Part shown: in pieces, positions 18,020 to 27,534 of the stretch
Layout of the letters: each line of letters begins with the position of its first letter
How positions within the stretch are numbered: the first letter of the stretch is position 1
Source of the DNA: Marinifilum sp965230805
GTDB lineage: Bacteria > Bacteroidota > Bacteroidia > Bacteroidales > Marinifilaceae
DNA: 64,000 nt
NCBI RefSeq assembly: GCF_965230805.1
Contig: NZ_OZ246019.1
Location: 1,612,001 to 1,676,000 of the forward strand
Reading direction: 5' to 3'
The notes under the pieces: model-generated
Told to the model about the DNA's origin: nothing
Seen by the model: only the letters and a program-made list of their open reading frames with translations
The model's database searches: none
Program-made: the position numbers and the translations under genes

Positions 18020-19657
18020 ATGGCTAAAGAAATTAAATTTAATATTGAAGCTCGTGACTTGCTAAAAAAAGGAGTTGATGAGTTGGCAGACGCAGTTAAA
18101 GTAACATTAGGACCAAAAGGAAGAAATGTTGTTATTGATCGTAAATTTGGTGCACCACAAATCACTAAAGATGGTGTTAGTGTTGCCAAAGAAATAGAAT
18201 TATCAGATCCGGCTGCAAACATGGGAGCTCAAATGGTAAAAGAAGTTGCTTCAAAAACTGGTGATGATGCAGGTGATGGCACAACTACTGCAACTGTATT
18301 GGCTCAGTCAATTGTAAATGTTGGCTTAAAGAATGTAACTGCAGGTGCAAATCCAATGGATCTAAAGCGTGGTATCGATACTGCTGTAGCTGCTGTTGTT
18401 GAAAATATCAAAGCTCAGAGGCAGATTATTGGTGATGATTCGAATAAGATTCAACAGGTTGCACAAATTTCTGCAAACAACGATAAACAGATTGGTGAAT
18501 TAATTGCAGATGCTTTCAAAGCTGTTACCAAAGAAGGTGTAATTACTGTTGAAGAAGCAAAAGGCACCGAAACTCATGTTAAAGTGGTGGAAGGTATGCA
18601 ATTCGACAGAGGTTACATTTCTCCATATTTTATTACTGATGGTGATAAAATGGAAGCTGATCTTGAAAACCCATATATCTTGTTATACGACAAGAAGGTT
18701 TCTACAATGAAAGAATTGATGCCGGTTTTGGAACCAGCTGCCCAATCAGGTCGCCCATTAATGATTATTGCAGAAGATGTTGAAGGTGAAGCTTTGGCTA
18801 CTTTGGTTGTAAACCGCTTGAGAGGTTCGTTAAAAGTTGCTGCTGTTAAAGCTCCAGGTTTTGGTGACAGAAGAAAAGAGATGTTGGAAGATATTGCGAT
18901 TCTTACGGGTGGGGTTGTAATTTCAGAAGAAAAAGGTATGAAACTTGAACAAGCAACTCTTGACATGCTTGGCGAGTGTGAAAAAATTACAATCGACAAA
19001 GAAAATACAACTGTAGTAAACGGATCAGGCGATAAAGCTGCTATTGATGCTCGTGTTGCTCAAATCAGAACTTTAATCGAGAACTCTACTTCTGACTACG
19101 ATAAAGAAAAACTTCAGGAACGATTGGCAAAATTGGCTGGTGGTGTTGCTGTACTTTATGTAGGTGCTGCTTCTGAAATTGAAATGAAAGAGAAAAAAGA
19201 TCGTGTAGACGATGCGTTAAGTGCTACTCGTGCCGCTGTAGAAGAAGGAATTGTTCCCGGAGGTGGTGTTGCTTACATTCGTGCAATTGAAGCTTTAGAA
19301 GGCCTTAAAGGCGAGAATGACGATGAAACAACAGGGATTGAGATTGTAAAACGTGCAATTGAAGAGCCGTTACGTCAGATTGTAGCTAATGCAGGTGGCG
19401 AAGGAGCAGTTGTTGTCGATAAAGTAAAAGCAGGAGAAAAAGATTTTGGTTATAACGCCCGTCAGGATGAATACCAAAACTTATTTGAAGCTGGTGTTAT
19501 TGATCCTGCTAAAGTATCTCGCGTAGCCCTTGAAAATGCTGCTTCTATTGCAGGAATGTTCTTGACTACTGAGTGCGTATTAATTGATGAACCTGAAGAA
19601 GCTCCTGCTATGCCAGCCGCACCTGGAATGGGTGGCGGTATGCCGGGGATGATGTAA
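18020..19657 (+). CDS. groEL: Chaperonin GroEL
   Basis: 545-residue Hsp60 ATPase forming the folding chamber. ATP-binding motif GDGTTTATVLA near residue 87, apical-domain sequences, and the C-terminal GGM tail (MGGGMPGMM) are all present. Normal length, strong codon bias. Follows groES in the standard operon and ends at a GC-rich terminator. Confidence 0.99.
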   Translation: MAKEIKFNIEARDLLKKGVDELADAVKVTLGPKGRNVVIDRKFGAPQITKDGVSVAKEIELSDPAANMGAQMVKEVASKTGDDAGDGTTTATVLAQSIVNVGLKNVTAGANPMDLKRGIDTAVAAVVENIKAQRQIIGDDSNKIQQVAQISANNDKQIGELIADAFKAVTKEGVITVEEAKGTETHVKVVEGMQFDRGYISPYFITDGDKMEADLENPYILLYDKKVSTMKELMPVLEPAAQSGRPLMIIAEDVEGEALATLVVNRLRGSLKVAAVKAPGFGDRRKEMLEDIAILTGGVVISEEKGMKLEQATLDMLGECEKITIDKENTTVVNGSGDKAAIDARVAQIRTLIENSTSDYDKEKLQERLAKLAGGVAVLYVGAASEIEMKEKKDRVDDALSATRAAVEEGIVPGGGVAYIRAIEALEGLKGENDDETTGIEIVKRAIEEPLRQIVANAGGEGAVVVDKVKAGEKDFGYNARQDEYQNLFEAGVIDPAKVSRVALENAASIAGMFLTTECVLIDEPEEAPAMPAAPGMGGGMPGMM

Positions 19658-19680
19658 GAATCATTAAAATCAGATATTAC

Positions 19681-19707
19681 AATGGCGGCCTTGGTGTCGC
19701 CATTTTT
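19681..19707 (+). terminator. Terminator after groEL
   Basis: AATGGCG pairs with CGCCATT across a 10-base loop, followed by TTTTT. Confidence 0.8.
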
Positions 19708-19743
19708 CGTTTAGAGTAAAGAATTAGAAAAAAACGACTTTTC

Positions 19744-19779
19744 GACTATTAAAATAGTTGTGCGACTATAAAAATAGTC
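19744..19779 (+). promoter_or_regulatory. Twin operators of the BlaI-type repressor
   Basis: Two 16-base palindromes, GACTATTAAAATAGTT (19744-19759) and GACTATAAAAATAGTC (19764-19779), spaced 20 bases centre to centre, about two helical turns. The second ends 14 bases before the repressor ATG. The layout is that of BlaI/MecI operators overlapping the promoter, so autorepression is likely. Confidence 0.7.
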
Positions 19780-19792
19780 ATATATTAGCAGC

Positions 19793-20173
19793 ATGAAAGA
19801 ATTAACTAAGGCGGAAGAACAGATCATGCAATACCTATGGAAGCTTGAAAAAGCTTTTTTAAAGGATATTATTGAAGAGTTTCCACAACCAAGACCAGCA
19901 TATACAACAATATCAACTGTTGTGAGAGTATTGGTTAAAAAAGGTTTTATAGGTTATGATACCTTTGGAAAGGTAAATCAATACTATCCGTTAGTAAGTA
20001 AGAAAGTGTACACTCGCGACTTTATGAAAGGAATGATAAAAAGTTTTTTCAACGATTCGGTTGGAGGTTTTACTTCATTTTTTGCCAAAGAGCAGGATTT
20101 AACGCTTTCTCAATTAGAAGAAATGAAATCACTAATAGAAGAGCAAATTAAAAGTAAAAAAGACAATGACTGA
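19793..20173 (+). CDS. BlaI/MecI-family transcriptional repressor
   Basis: 126-residue winged-helix repressor that dimerises through its C-terminal helices. The N-terminal domain begins LTKAEEQIMQYLWKLEKAFLKDI and contains PAYTTISTVVRVLVKKGFI, the recognition helix region. In known systems the partner membrane peptidase causes its cleavage when cell-wall stress is sensed; here the next gene encodes such a partner and overlaps by eight bases. Twin palindromes sit just upstream. No beta-lactamase is adjacent, so the targets may be envelope genes elsewhere. Confidence 0.93.
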   Translation: MKELTKAEEQIMQYLWKLEKAFLKDIIEEFPQPRPAYTTISTVVRVLVKKGFIGYDTFGKVNQYYPLVSKKVYTRDFMKGMIKSFFNDSVGGFTSFFAKEQDLTLSQLEEMKSLIEEQIKSKKDND

Positions 20174-21518
20174 GTTCTTGAAATATATAATTGAAAGCTC
20201 ATTATGCATGGCTGCTTTTTATCTTCTGTACAAGTTTTTTTTGTCCAGAGATACTTTTGTTATGCGTAATCGTATCTACTTACTTTTCTCAGTTCTGATT
20301 TCCTTATTAATTCCGCTTATTTCTTTTTCAATCGAAACCGAACAAATTAATGTTTTTAATCAGTTTGCTTTAGATCCTGTTGAAGGTGTTAAAACAGCAA
20401 TAGTTGAAAGAATAGAATTAACTAAGGAAACTTATATTATAACACCAATATCAATTCTATTATTGATTTATTTATTAGGTGTATTGGTTTCATTTATTCG
20501 AATTTCAAAACATTTAATTGGAATTATAAAAACCATTTTTGCCAATGAAATTATAGAAAAGAACAATTTAAAAATTGTATCTGTTCAGGAAAATACTTCG
20601 CCTTATTCGTTCTTTCGATATGTTTTTCTGAATCCTCATAAAACAAGCAAATCTGAACAAAATCACATTCTTCTGCACGAATCGGTACATGTAAAGCAAT
20701 GTCATACTATTGACCTGATATTTCTTGAAATTGTAAAAGTACTGATGTGGTTTAATCCTTTCATATACTTTATTCAGCATTCTTTAGTTGAAATGCATGA
20801 ATATCTTGCAGATAGAGCTTGTATAAAATCGGGGACTGATAGAATTGAATATCAGAATGCACTGGTACAAAATATTGAAGGGCGAATGAGATTTGCCCTT
20901 ACAAGTGCATTCAATTCGTCGTTAACATTAAAGAGAATTAAAATGATTAAAAAAATAAAAAGCTCACATTTTTCTAATTTGAAATTGATTTTGGTTTTAC
21001 CAATTCTGTTCTTTGCAGTTGTTTCTTTTGGATTTATAAAATCCACTCCCGCTGCATTGGAAGGTAATTTCGATACTTATTACGAATCTGAAAAGTTCCA
21101 TAAACCTGTTCCAACTGGTAATAAGATTTATATGACTTCGGGATATGGAGAAAGATATCATCCTATTAAGAAGAAAAAAATATTCCACAGAGGTATTGAT
21201 ATCGCAGCACCAAAAGGAACCAGAATTCTTTCAATTGCAGATGGTGTTGTTCGAAAAGTTAATTTGAATTATGAACAGGGAAAAGGATATGGAAGATTCG
21301 TTATTGTGGATTATGCTGATGGACTATCAGCTTTGTATTCACAAATGAATTCTTATTCGGTAAAAGAAGGTCAGAAAGTAAAAGCGGGAGATGTGTTGGG
21401 AACTATTGGTTCATCGGGTATATCTACAGGTCCACATTTGCATTTGGAAATAAAGAAAGACGGCAAAAATGTAAATCCGGAAGATTATATCAATACTAAC
21501 ATTTATAAAAAGAAATGA
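20166..21518 (+). CDS. M56 (BlaR1/MecR1-type) membrane peptidase fused to an M23 peptidase domain
   Basis: 450 residues. Hydrophobic helices near residues 8-25, 36-54 and 97-117 lead to the cytosolic gluzincin domain with zinc motif HESVH near residue 171 and a downstream Glu in EYLADRACI. A further helix (~275-292) crosses to the periplasm, where a complete M23 LytM domain follows: HRGIDIAAPKGT (first ligands, ~residue 341) and GPHLHLEIKKDG. The usual BlaR1 output is a penicillin-binding sensor at this position, so the M23 domain replaces it. Overlaps the repressor gene by eight bases. It may sense or cut peptidoglycan and inactivate the repressor (inference). Confidence 0.88.
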   Translation: MTEFLKYIIESSLCMAAFYLLYKFFLSRDTFVMRNRIYLLFSVLISLLIPLISFSIETEQINVFNQFALDPVEGVKTAIVERIELTKETYIITPISILLLIYLLGVLVSFIRISKHLIGIIKTIFANEIIEKNNLKIVSVQENTSPYSFFRYVFLNPHKTSKSEQNHILLHESVHVKQCHTIDLIFLEIVKVLMWFNPFIYFIQHSLVEMHEYLADRACIKSGTDRIEYQNALVQNIEGRMRFALTSAFNSSLTLKRIKMIKKIKSSHFSNLKLILVLPILFFAVVSFGFIKSTPAALEGNFDTYYESEKFHKPVPTGNKIYMTSGYGERYHPIKKKKIFHRGIDIAAPKGTRILSIADGVVRKVNLNYEQGKGYGRFVIVDYADGLSALYSQMNSYSVKEGQKVKAGDVLGTIGSSGISTGPHLHLEIKKDGKNVNPEDYINTNIYKKK

Positions 21519-21527
21519 AAGAAAAAG

Positions 21528-21558
21528 GGGGTTTTTTATATAGGCACTGAAAAACCCC
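21528..21558 (+). terminator. Hairpin after the M56-M23 gene
   Basis: GGGGTTTTT pairs with AAAAACCCC. The following T tract is weak, so termination is likely but not certain. Confidence 0.45.
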
Positions 21559-21657
21559 TGAATTTTGAATAAACCGATAAAATCAGATGTAGAATATCAG
21601 ATCTTGACTTTTCCACTAAAGTATAAGATGCACATATAGTGCTGCTATGATTTAACG

Positions 21658-21704
21658 AAAAAAGCCATTAAAAGGAAAAGTATCATCTTTTTAATGGCTT
21701 TTCT
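21658..21704. terminator. Bidirectional terminator between convergent genes
   Basis: AAAAGCCATTAAAAG pairs with CTTTTTAATGGCTTTT across a 12-base loop. T-rich on both strands, it serves the minus-strand gene starting at 23291 and also the plus-strand operon. Confidence 0.8.
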
Positions 21705-21743
21705 AAATTTTAGTACTTTTTAAGTGCCCTATTTTTTATCCTC

Positions 21744-23291
21744 CTATCTTCTGTTTTTATTTACTTTTTCCATGATAACATCTTGCACAGGTCGGTTCTC
21801 AATCTTTGCATCCAACCATGAAATCAAATCTAAGTACAAGAAAGCTCTCTTCTCGTAGGGATCATTTACCCATTGCTTAAGATCTTTTCTTGACTTTATT
21901 AGTTCATCTTTTAATTGGTCAGGGCTAATTGAACTTAGCTTTCGTAAAAATCGGAGAATGTATTTTTGCACTTCTTGTAAGTCGTCCATTTTTGCTAAAA
22001 AGCGATAGGTCGATCGAATTTGATATTCTAAAAGTTCTGTATTCTCCAGTTCGTAATGACTAATTAAATTTAATATCCTACCAAAACAGTGAATATCTCC
22101 ACGCAAAGAAGTGTCACGAACATCTGATATCCGATTCAAGTATTTTATGGCCTCACGATACTGTCCGTTCCCAAAATACAGGCAGGCAATTTTGTAATAA
22201 AACACCAATGCTCTGTGGTTATCCATACCAAATTTGTTCTCGTAAAGGTAGCTTTCAACTTTAGGAATCAAGTGCAATCCCTTATCAAAGGTTCCTTCCA
22301 TAAAATGGCGGTTGATTCTGTGCACATATAAAAACATATGCAACAAAATGTTCAGGTTCGAATTGTGTTTAAACTGATCTTCATTCTCCAACTTTCTAAG
22401 CAAACGTAAATGTTTATTAAAATTACTTACGTGGTTGGTGTAAAATAAAGCAACCAGAACATTATTCAATCCTTTTAAATACAAATCCATATGAATGTTT
22501 ATCATTTCAGGATTTAAAAGGAATAAATCCACCCATTTTTTTGCATACTTGTAGCACATCAAAAAATCCTGAATAATCAAATAATACCATACGTAGGATT
22601 GGAACAGGTAAAGCTTTTCAAAGAAACTGAGGTTTTCCGTATGATGTGGAATAAGATTGGTATTGAAAAATTCTTTCACCATTAACAGATCTTTTTCATT
22701 ACGCACATACCCTACCTTTAAATACAATCCATAAAGACGAATAGACATGTTAGAAAAATACACAACACCATTCATTGTTTTGCTTATTTCGGTGGCTTCT
22801 CTGGTAATTTCTTCTGCTCTGTTCTCAAAACTTTTTGTTACATATTGCGATTCAATCAGCTTTTCGAACTGAATGATCTCGTATACCAAAATATTTTTCT
22901 TGTTTCTGCGTGCTAGTGTTTTTGTTTTGTCTAATAATCGTAGACTTTGCTGATAAAGACCTTTGTTGTATAGCACCTTGGCATGATCAATCTGTTCACG
23001 AATGCTTATACTTATATCGTGATTGATTTGGGTTAACCGTAAGCTAGTAAGTAACTGCTTGTACAAGTGAGCCTTTAAATTTGGCAGCTGCAATTGTTTA
23101 ATATCTTTAGCTTTTTTAAGAATTGTAGTCTCATTGTACTCTTCCATTTTATCCAAAACATCAAAAAGTTGTAGGAATTTAGTTTCTTTTTCGCTACTTA
23201 TTCTGTTTGCATACAACTTAAAATTGCGTTTCTCAGATTTCGAAATCGATTTAATTAATTGAAACAGAGGATCTATTTGTTGTTTAGGCAT
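21744..23291 (-). CDS. Helical-repeat protein of unknown function
   Basis: 515 residues with no signal peptide or membrane segment. Almost entirely alpha-helical with repeated Lys/Leu/Tyr patterns (for example DHAKVLYNKGLYQQSLRLLD, then YFGNGQYREAIKYLNRI), the style of divergent tetratricopeptide repeats. Begins MPKQQIDPLFQLIKSISKSEKRNF, a conserved-looking start. No catalytic motif is visible. Stand-alone gene with its own terminator; divergent from the small gene at 23462. Probably a Bacteroidota-specific scaffold protein; function unknown. Confidence 0.85.
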   Translation of the reverse strand: MPKQQIDPLFQLIKSISKSEKRNFKLYANRISSEKETKFLQLFDVLDKMEEYNETTILKKAKDIKQLQLPNLKAHLYKQLLTSLRLTQINHDISISIREQIDHAKVLYNKGLYQQSLRLLDKTKTLARRNKKNILVYEIIQFEKLIESQYVTKSFENRAEEITREATEISKTMNGVVYFSNMSIRLYGLYLKVGYVRNEKDLLMVKEFFNTNLIPHHTENLSFFEKLYLFQSYVWYYLIIQDFLMCYKYAKKWVDLFLLNPEMINIHMDLYLKGLNNVLVALFYTNHVSNFNKHLRLLRKLENEDQFKHNSNLNILLHMFLYVHRINRHFMEGTFDKGLHLIPKVESYLYENKFGMDNHRALVFYYKIACLYFGNGQYREAIKYLNRISDVRDTSLRGDIHCFGRILNLISHYELENTELLEYQIRSTYRFLAKMDDLQEVQKYILRFLRKLSSISPDQLKDELIKSRKDLKQWVNDPYEKRAFLYLDLISWLDAKIENRPVQDVIMEKVNKNRR

Positions 23292-23461
23292 TGTAATGGA
23301 TATATAATGTAACTGTTTGGTAAACAGTACGGGTTTTAATTTTCATATTGCTTGAACTTCGTAGATTGTAATAAAAAACGATTTTCAAAAACTTGCTGAT
23401 GAGCGTATTTTTGATATATCAAATCAAGAGAATGACAAAGAAAACAATCTTGAGACAGAAC

Positions 23462-23821
23462 ATGGATACAACAAATCTGTTATCAAAATTAATAAAATCC
23501 GATAAACTTGAAACAGTTAAAAGATTAAATCAAGCTCTTGATTGTATTGGAGTTGATCAGCCTTCAAAGTTATTAAATCAAAATCAGCTTAATGAGATTG
23601 AGCACTTAATAGTTCAAAAGTTTATTGACTTGGTTGGCTTTAAAAGTTTGGCTGTATCGATTATAGATTTAATAAGTGCAGAGGAACTGGAAAGTTTTAG
23701 ACACGAATTGTCTTTAAAAATAGATCGTACTTGTAATCGTACAAAAGCTCCAATTTACCAGAAACGTTTGGATACACTAAAAAGTTGTTTCGAAGAAGTT
23801 TCCGGTGATAACGTAATTTGA
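23462..23821 (+). CDS. Small protein of unknown function
   Basis: 119 residues from ATG 23462 (MDTTNLLSKLIKS); ATG 23432 or an upstream TTG would extend it. The extension overlaps a TATTTTTG element at 23406-23413 that may be the promoter, which favours the shorter form. Predicted soluble and helical with repeated Leu and Ile; contains two Cys. No domain recognised. Coding is supported by a clean frame, Lys/Glu-rich composition and a position between a divergent gene and a non-coding gap. Confidence 0.55.
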   Translation: MDTTNLLSKLIKSDKLETVKRLNQALDCIGVDQPSKLLNQNQLNEIEHLIVQKFIDLVGFKSLAVSIIDLISAEELESFRHELSLKIDRTCNRTKAPIYQKRLDTLKSCFEEVSGDNVI

Positions 23822-24130
23822 AAACCATTTGTAATTGATTAACTCAGTTACTTAAGACAGTGAATTTTTGACACTATCCCCCTTGTGTCATTAAGGATCT
23901 GACTATTAACCAACATGAAGAAGCTAAGTTGTGACGGTAAAGCGCTGAAAAGTTGATTTCTTTTTGGCTTGTTTGTTAGCAAATAAACCAATCCGTTAGA
24001 ATTAGAAGTTTAAAAGTAAGTTAGGTGTGATTATACTTTTTTAAGAAACATTCAATGTTTTATCATAGCGCTTAGATTCTTCTTGTTTTATTTAGACCAT
24101 CTTTTTGATTATGTTTTATATTTAGTTGTG
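23822..24130. other. Intergenic, no gene seen
   Basis: AT-rich spacer between convergent genes. One small hairpin, TGACAC / GTGTCA at 23869-23890, without a T tract. Nothing else recognised. Confidence 0.45.
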
Positions 24131-24163
24131 AATGCCAGGTTAGATCAATTCTAGCCTGGTATT
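24131..24163 (-). terminator. Terminator of the sigma/anti-sigma/receptor operon
   Basis: A stem of AATGCCAGGTTAG with CTAGCCTGGTATT (one G-U and one mismatch) with an ATCAATT loop, eight bases past the receptor stop. Confidence 0.75.
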
Positions 24164-24171
24164 TATTTGCA

Positions 24172-26664
24172 CTAAATTGTAATCTTGAAATATAGCCTTA
24201 CCGATGAAGGAACCGTTTCGGTATAAACACTAATACTATTAATCTGACTAAGCGGTATTCTTTCGAAAGATTCGTAAGTTAGGTTGTCTTTATTTAGTAC
24301 ATTATGAAGTAATATCCCAATTTCTGATTTAATTTTTTTGTGCGAGAACTTGTAGATTAATGCAGCATCCAATCTGTTGTAATTGGGTTCAGCAATTATA
24401 TTACCTCTGGCATAAACCGGAAAACCTGATCCATAGATATAGTTAGCTGATAAGTAAAATGGTTTTAAAGCAAGTAAACCAGCGGTTTTAATTTCATGCC
24501 TTTGATCGTGTAAAGCTCTTATGTATCTTCCCTCTGGTCTGAAATAATCAAAGTTTTCGTTTGTTTTACTTAAGGTATAAGAAACCCAAAAAGTGTGTTC
24601 GCCAAAATCTTTCTTAACAAAGAAATCGAGTCCCAAGCTTTTACTTTTACCACTAGATATATTTCCTTGGTTTCTCCAGCGATAATACCTTGTATGCCCG
24701 TCAGTTCTTTTATGATATGCTTCAACACTAAATGTAAATCCGTTTTTGTGATAGGAACCCCCAATGACATTATGAATAGATTCTAATACAGGAATATTTT
24801 CTTCATCTGCTCCAACCCAGATATATCTGTATTTACCAGTTCGACTTAACACAGAACTTTTAGAAATAAATTGTTTATAGAGTCCCCATGCCCCGTTAAA
24901 CGATATCTCGTCGCTTACTTTTAGGCTCACCGAAATTCGCGGCTCCCAATAGAGTTTCTTTAAATTAATCGGGTAGTTTGCCTGAAATCCGGCCTTAATA
25001 GTAAGGCCGTTGCTAACATTAAGAATATTTTGGAAATACCCGCCCACTTTGTTAAGCCTGGAATCCATATGTAGTATATTAATCCCTAAAGAATCCTCTT
25101 GAAGGTCTACAATATTTTGAGAGTAATGTAGTCCTGCCTCAATAATCTGATCTTCGTTTAAAACAAAACGGTTTTGCAATTTGGCTTTGTATTCTTGTAT
25201 GTTGTTATAGGACCGATCATCACGGCGTACATTAATTTCGTTAAGTTGTACTCTTTTAATTAAGGTTTGTTCGGTGGTATTGCGGTCTAATTCTGATCGG
25301 GATACAGATAAAGAGCTTGAGTTACCATTATTCCAAACTTTACTGTACTTTAATGAACCTCCATTTTGGTAGCTTCCTTCAAAAATATGCCGTCTCGCAG
25401 AGCTTAACAGATCATTGGTAATATCGTAGGAGTAACGGTCTTCACCAGCCATTAAACTAATATTTAGCTGGTCTCCATTATCCCATTTGGTTGAAAATTT
25501 TAGATTCGCATCTCTAAAACGATAATTTGGAGCCACATCAAAATCAATAAAATCAGGCATTCTGTCATTTATCACATCTGTGTTTACATTAGAAGTTGCA
25601 TACCTAATTTGTTCATCTTTAAATAGATTGTAGTAAGTGTGTCTAAAAGCAAAGAGTAAAGATGATTTGTTTCCTATGGGTTGTTCGTATGATCCACTTG
25701 CAGTGATATTGTTTAATGCCACATTTAGAGTTGGTTTAATTTTACTTCCATCCTTTCCGGTAATGTGCACAATACCACCAACACGATCCCCATATCTGGT
25801 GTCGAACCCCCCTTTTAATACTTCTATATTTTTTACAACTAAAGGATTTACCGCACCAATATCTTCATAAAAATTTTTCAAACCCCAAAGGGTGATATCA
25901 TCAAATAAAACCTGGCTTTCTCCTTCGTATGACCCCCAGATAATCAGGTAATCCTTTTGCTCTCCGGCTGCCAAAATTCCCGGCTGAAGGCGCAAGAGCT
26001 CAAAAACCGAATTGTCGTTATTGGTAGGTAAAAAACCAGCAATCTTATGATTAATCTTCAAGTTGCCAGCCTGGTTACTTTCTTTAATAAAGGTTTGTAC
26101 AATTTTATCGGTAACCGTAATTTCTTCCAGGTCGGTACTGGCGGCCGTGAGCAATAACTGATGACTTGTGTTGTATCCAACAATGGTATCATGTATAAAA
26201 TATCCCAAATGGGAGGCCAAAATTCTAAATGTACTATCAGAAGTTGAAGTAAACGAAAAATTCCCAAGTTCGTCGGTAGCCATGGGATGGTCGTTTATGG
26301 TAATGTGGGAAAAGGGTAAAGGTTCCAGGCTTTCTTTGTCGAGAATCTGCCCTAAAACTCTATACTGAATCACTTTTTTTTCAGGATATATAAGGTATAC
26401 GTTGCTTGATATCTCGTAATTTAGAGGAAACTTTTTTAACAAATGAGAAATGGCTTTCTCTTTATCCTGAAAGCTTTTGTTTATGCTTATTCTGTAACTG
26501 GATAATAATTCGGTATTGTATGAAAACTGATAATTGTACTTGTCTCTTAATTCGATAAGAATATCACTCAGAGCCTTATCCCTGGCTATAATTTCAATTT
26601 TCTGAGCTATGGAGGAGAATGTAAACAGACCGAAAAAAAATATAAGGGCGATACATTTTTTCAC
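24172..26664 (-). CDS. TonB-dependent receptor with N-terminal signalling (STN) domain
   Basis: 830-residue outer-membrane receptor. Signal peptide ends SSIAQ; residues ~21-95 form an STN domain (KALSDILIELRDKYNYQFSY) that in FecA-type systems contacts the anti-sigma factor; a CarboxypepD_reg-like beta domain follows (GQILDKESLEPLPFSHI); then plug (VFELLRLQPGI, DRVGGIVHITG) and beta barrel. Start is GTG 26664, directly abutting the TAA of the anti-sigma gene. With the two upstream genes it forms a complete cell-surface signalling cassette. The substrate cannot be told from sequence; absence of SusD suggests an ion, siderophore or small molecule rather than a glycan. Confidence 0.9.
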   Translation of the reverse strand: MKKCIALIFFFGLFTFSSIAQKIEIIARDKALSDILIELRDKYNYQFSYNTELLSSYRISINKSFQDKEKAISHLLKKFPLNYEISSNVYLIYPEKKVIQYRVLGQILDKESLEPLPFSHITINDHPMATDELGNFSFTSTSDSTFRILASHLGYFIHDTIVGYNTSHQLLLTAASTDLEEITVTDKIVQTFIKESNQAGNLKINHKIAGFLPTNNDNSVFELLRLQPGILAAGEQKDYLIIWGSYEGESQVLFDDITLWGLKNFYEDIGAVNPLVVKNIEVLKGGFDTRYGDRVGGIVHITGKDGSKIKPTLNVALNNITASGSYEQPIGNKSSLLFAFRHTYYNLFKDEQIRYATSNVNTDVINDRMPDFIDFDVAPNYRFRDANLKFSTKWDNGDQLNISLMAGEDRYSYDITNDLLSSARRHIFEGSYQNGGSLKYSKVWNNGNSSSLSVSRSELDRNTTEQTLIKRVQLNEINVRRDDRSYNNIQEYKAKLQNRFVLNEDQIIEAGLHYSQNIVDLQEDSLGINILHMDSRLNKVGGYFQNILNVSNGLTIKAGFQANYPINLKKLYWEPRISVSLKVSDEISFNGAWGLYKQFISKSSVLSRTGKYRYIWVGADEENIPVLESIHNVIGGSYHKNGFTFSVEAYHKRTDGHTRYYRWRNQGNISSGKSKSLGLDFFVKKDFGEHTFWVSYTLSKTNENFDYFRPEGRYIRALHDQRHEIKTAGLLALKPFYLSANYIYGSGFPVYARGNIIAEPNYNRLDAALIYKFSHKKIKSEIGILLHNVLNKDNLTYESFERIPLSQINSISVYTETVPSSVRLYFKITI

Positions 26665-27534
26665 TTATTGGGCATTTGAGGTTATGATATAGTTATTTCT
26701 TGGGCCTTTAACAAAGCTTAGTCCATTGGGTTTGCATACATTGTATAAAACTTGTTCAACAGTCATTCCCTTAGCAAAGTTTCCATTGTAAGCCTGTTCA
26801 AATCTACCTTTTTCTACAATATTAATATTGTATTGCAACTCTATTTCCTTAAAAACATCTTTTAAAGGGGTAGCATTAAATAAAAAGAAATGCTCTCTCC
26901 ATAAAACTTTCTCTTCGGCCTTCTCATCTTTTATCACTTCCAGTTTTCCGTTCTTGGTAATAAAGGCATGATCGTTAGGCAGTAGTAATATTTTATCGGA
27001 TGTAAGAGTAGATACCACCTTTACTTTTCCTGTGTAGCAAGTCACCTTGTAATCGTTGCCTCTTGCATAAATATTAAAGCTAGTACCCAAAATAAAAGTT
27101 TTTCCGTATTTCGATTCAATTTCGAATTTGCTTCCTTTTGTGATATCGAAAAATGCCTCTCCTTCAAATTTTACTTTTCTGATAAATTTCCACATGTAAG
27201 GTTTATAGCGAATACTTGAGTTGGCATTTAATTCTACTTTAGAATTATCTGGTAAGGTAACACACAAATGTTTGCCTTTTGGACAATAGGTAGTGCTGGT
27301 ATAGAAATAGGAAAACCCTGCAAAGCCTATTAATAAAAGGATACAAGCAGCTGCTGCATACTTTATCCACGAAAGTGTAATGGTTTTAACTTTTGGCTTT
27401 TGAGCAGCAGTTAAAGCCATAAGTTCATTCCATACTTCATCTTTCGATTTTGAGTATCTTACATCAATAGTCGGCAGGGAATTTATAAAATCCATATCCG
27501 AACAAGGGGTGATATTTTTATGATCGTTTTCCAT
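26665..27534 (-). CDS. FecR-type anti-sigma factor
   Basis: 289 residues. A cytosolic N-terminal part precedes one membrane helix (residues ~58-78, ACILLLIGFAGFSYFY), then a periplasmic FecR domain (CVTLPDNSKVELNANSSIRY, FEGEAFFDITKGSKFEI) and a C-terminal STN-like segment with DVFKEIELQYNINIV. Sequesters the ECF sigma factor encoded just upstream until the receptor's signalling domain relays occupancy. Start ATG overlaps the sigma stop by one base (TAATG), coupling their translation. Confidence 0.92.
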   Translation of the reverse strand: MENDHKNITPCSDMDFINSLPTIDVRYSKSKDEVWNELMALTAAQKPKVKTITLSWIKYAAAACILLLIGFAGFSYFYTSTTYCPKGKHLCVTLPDNSKVELNANSSIRYKPYMWKFIRKVKFEGEAFFDITKGSKFEIESKYGKTFILGTSFNIYARGNDYKVTCYTGKVKVVSTLTSDKILLLPNDHAFITKNGKLEVIKDEKAEEKVLWREHFFLFNATPLKDVFKEIELQYNINIVEKGRFEQAYNGNFAKGMTVEQVLYNVCKPNGLSFVKGPRNNYIITSNAQ

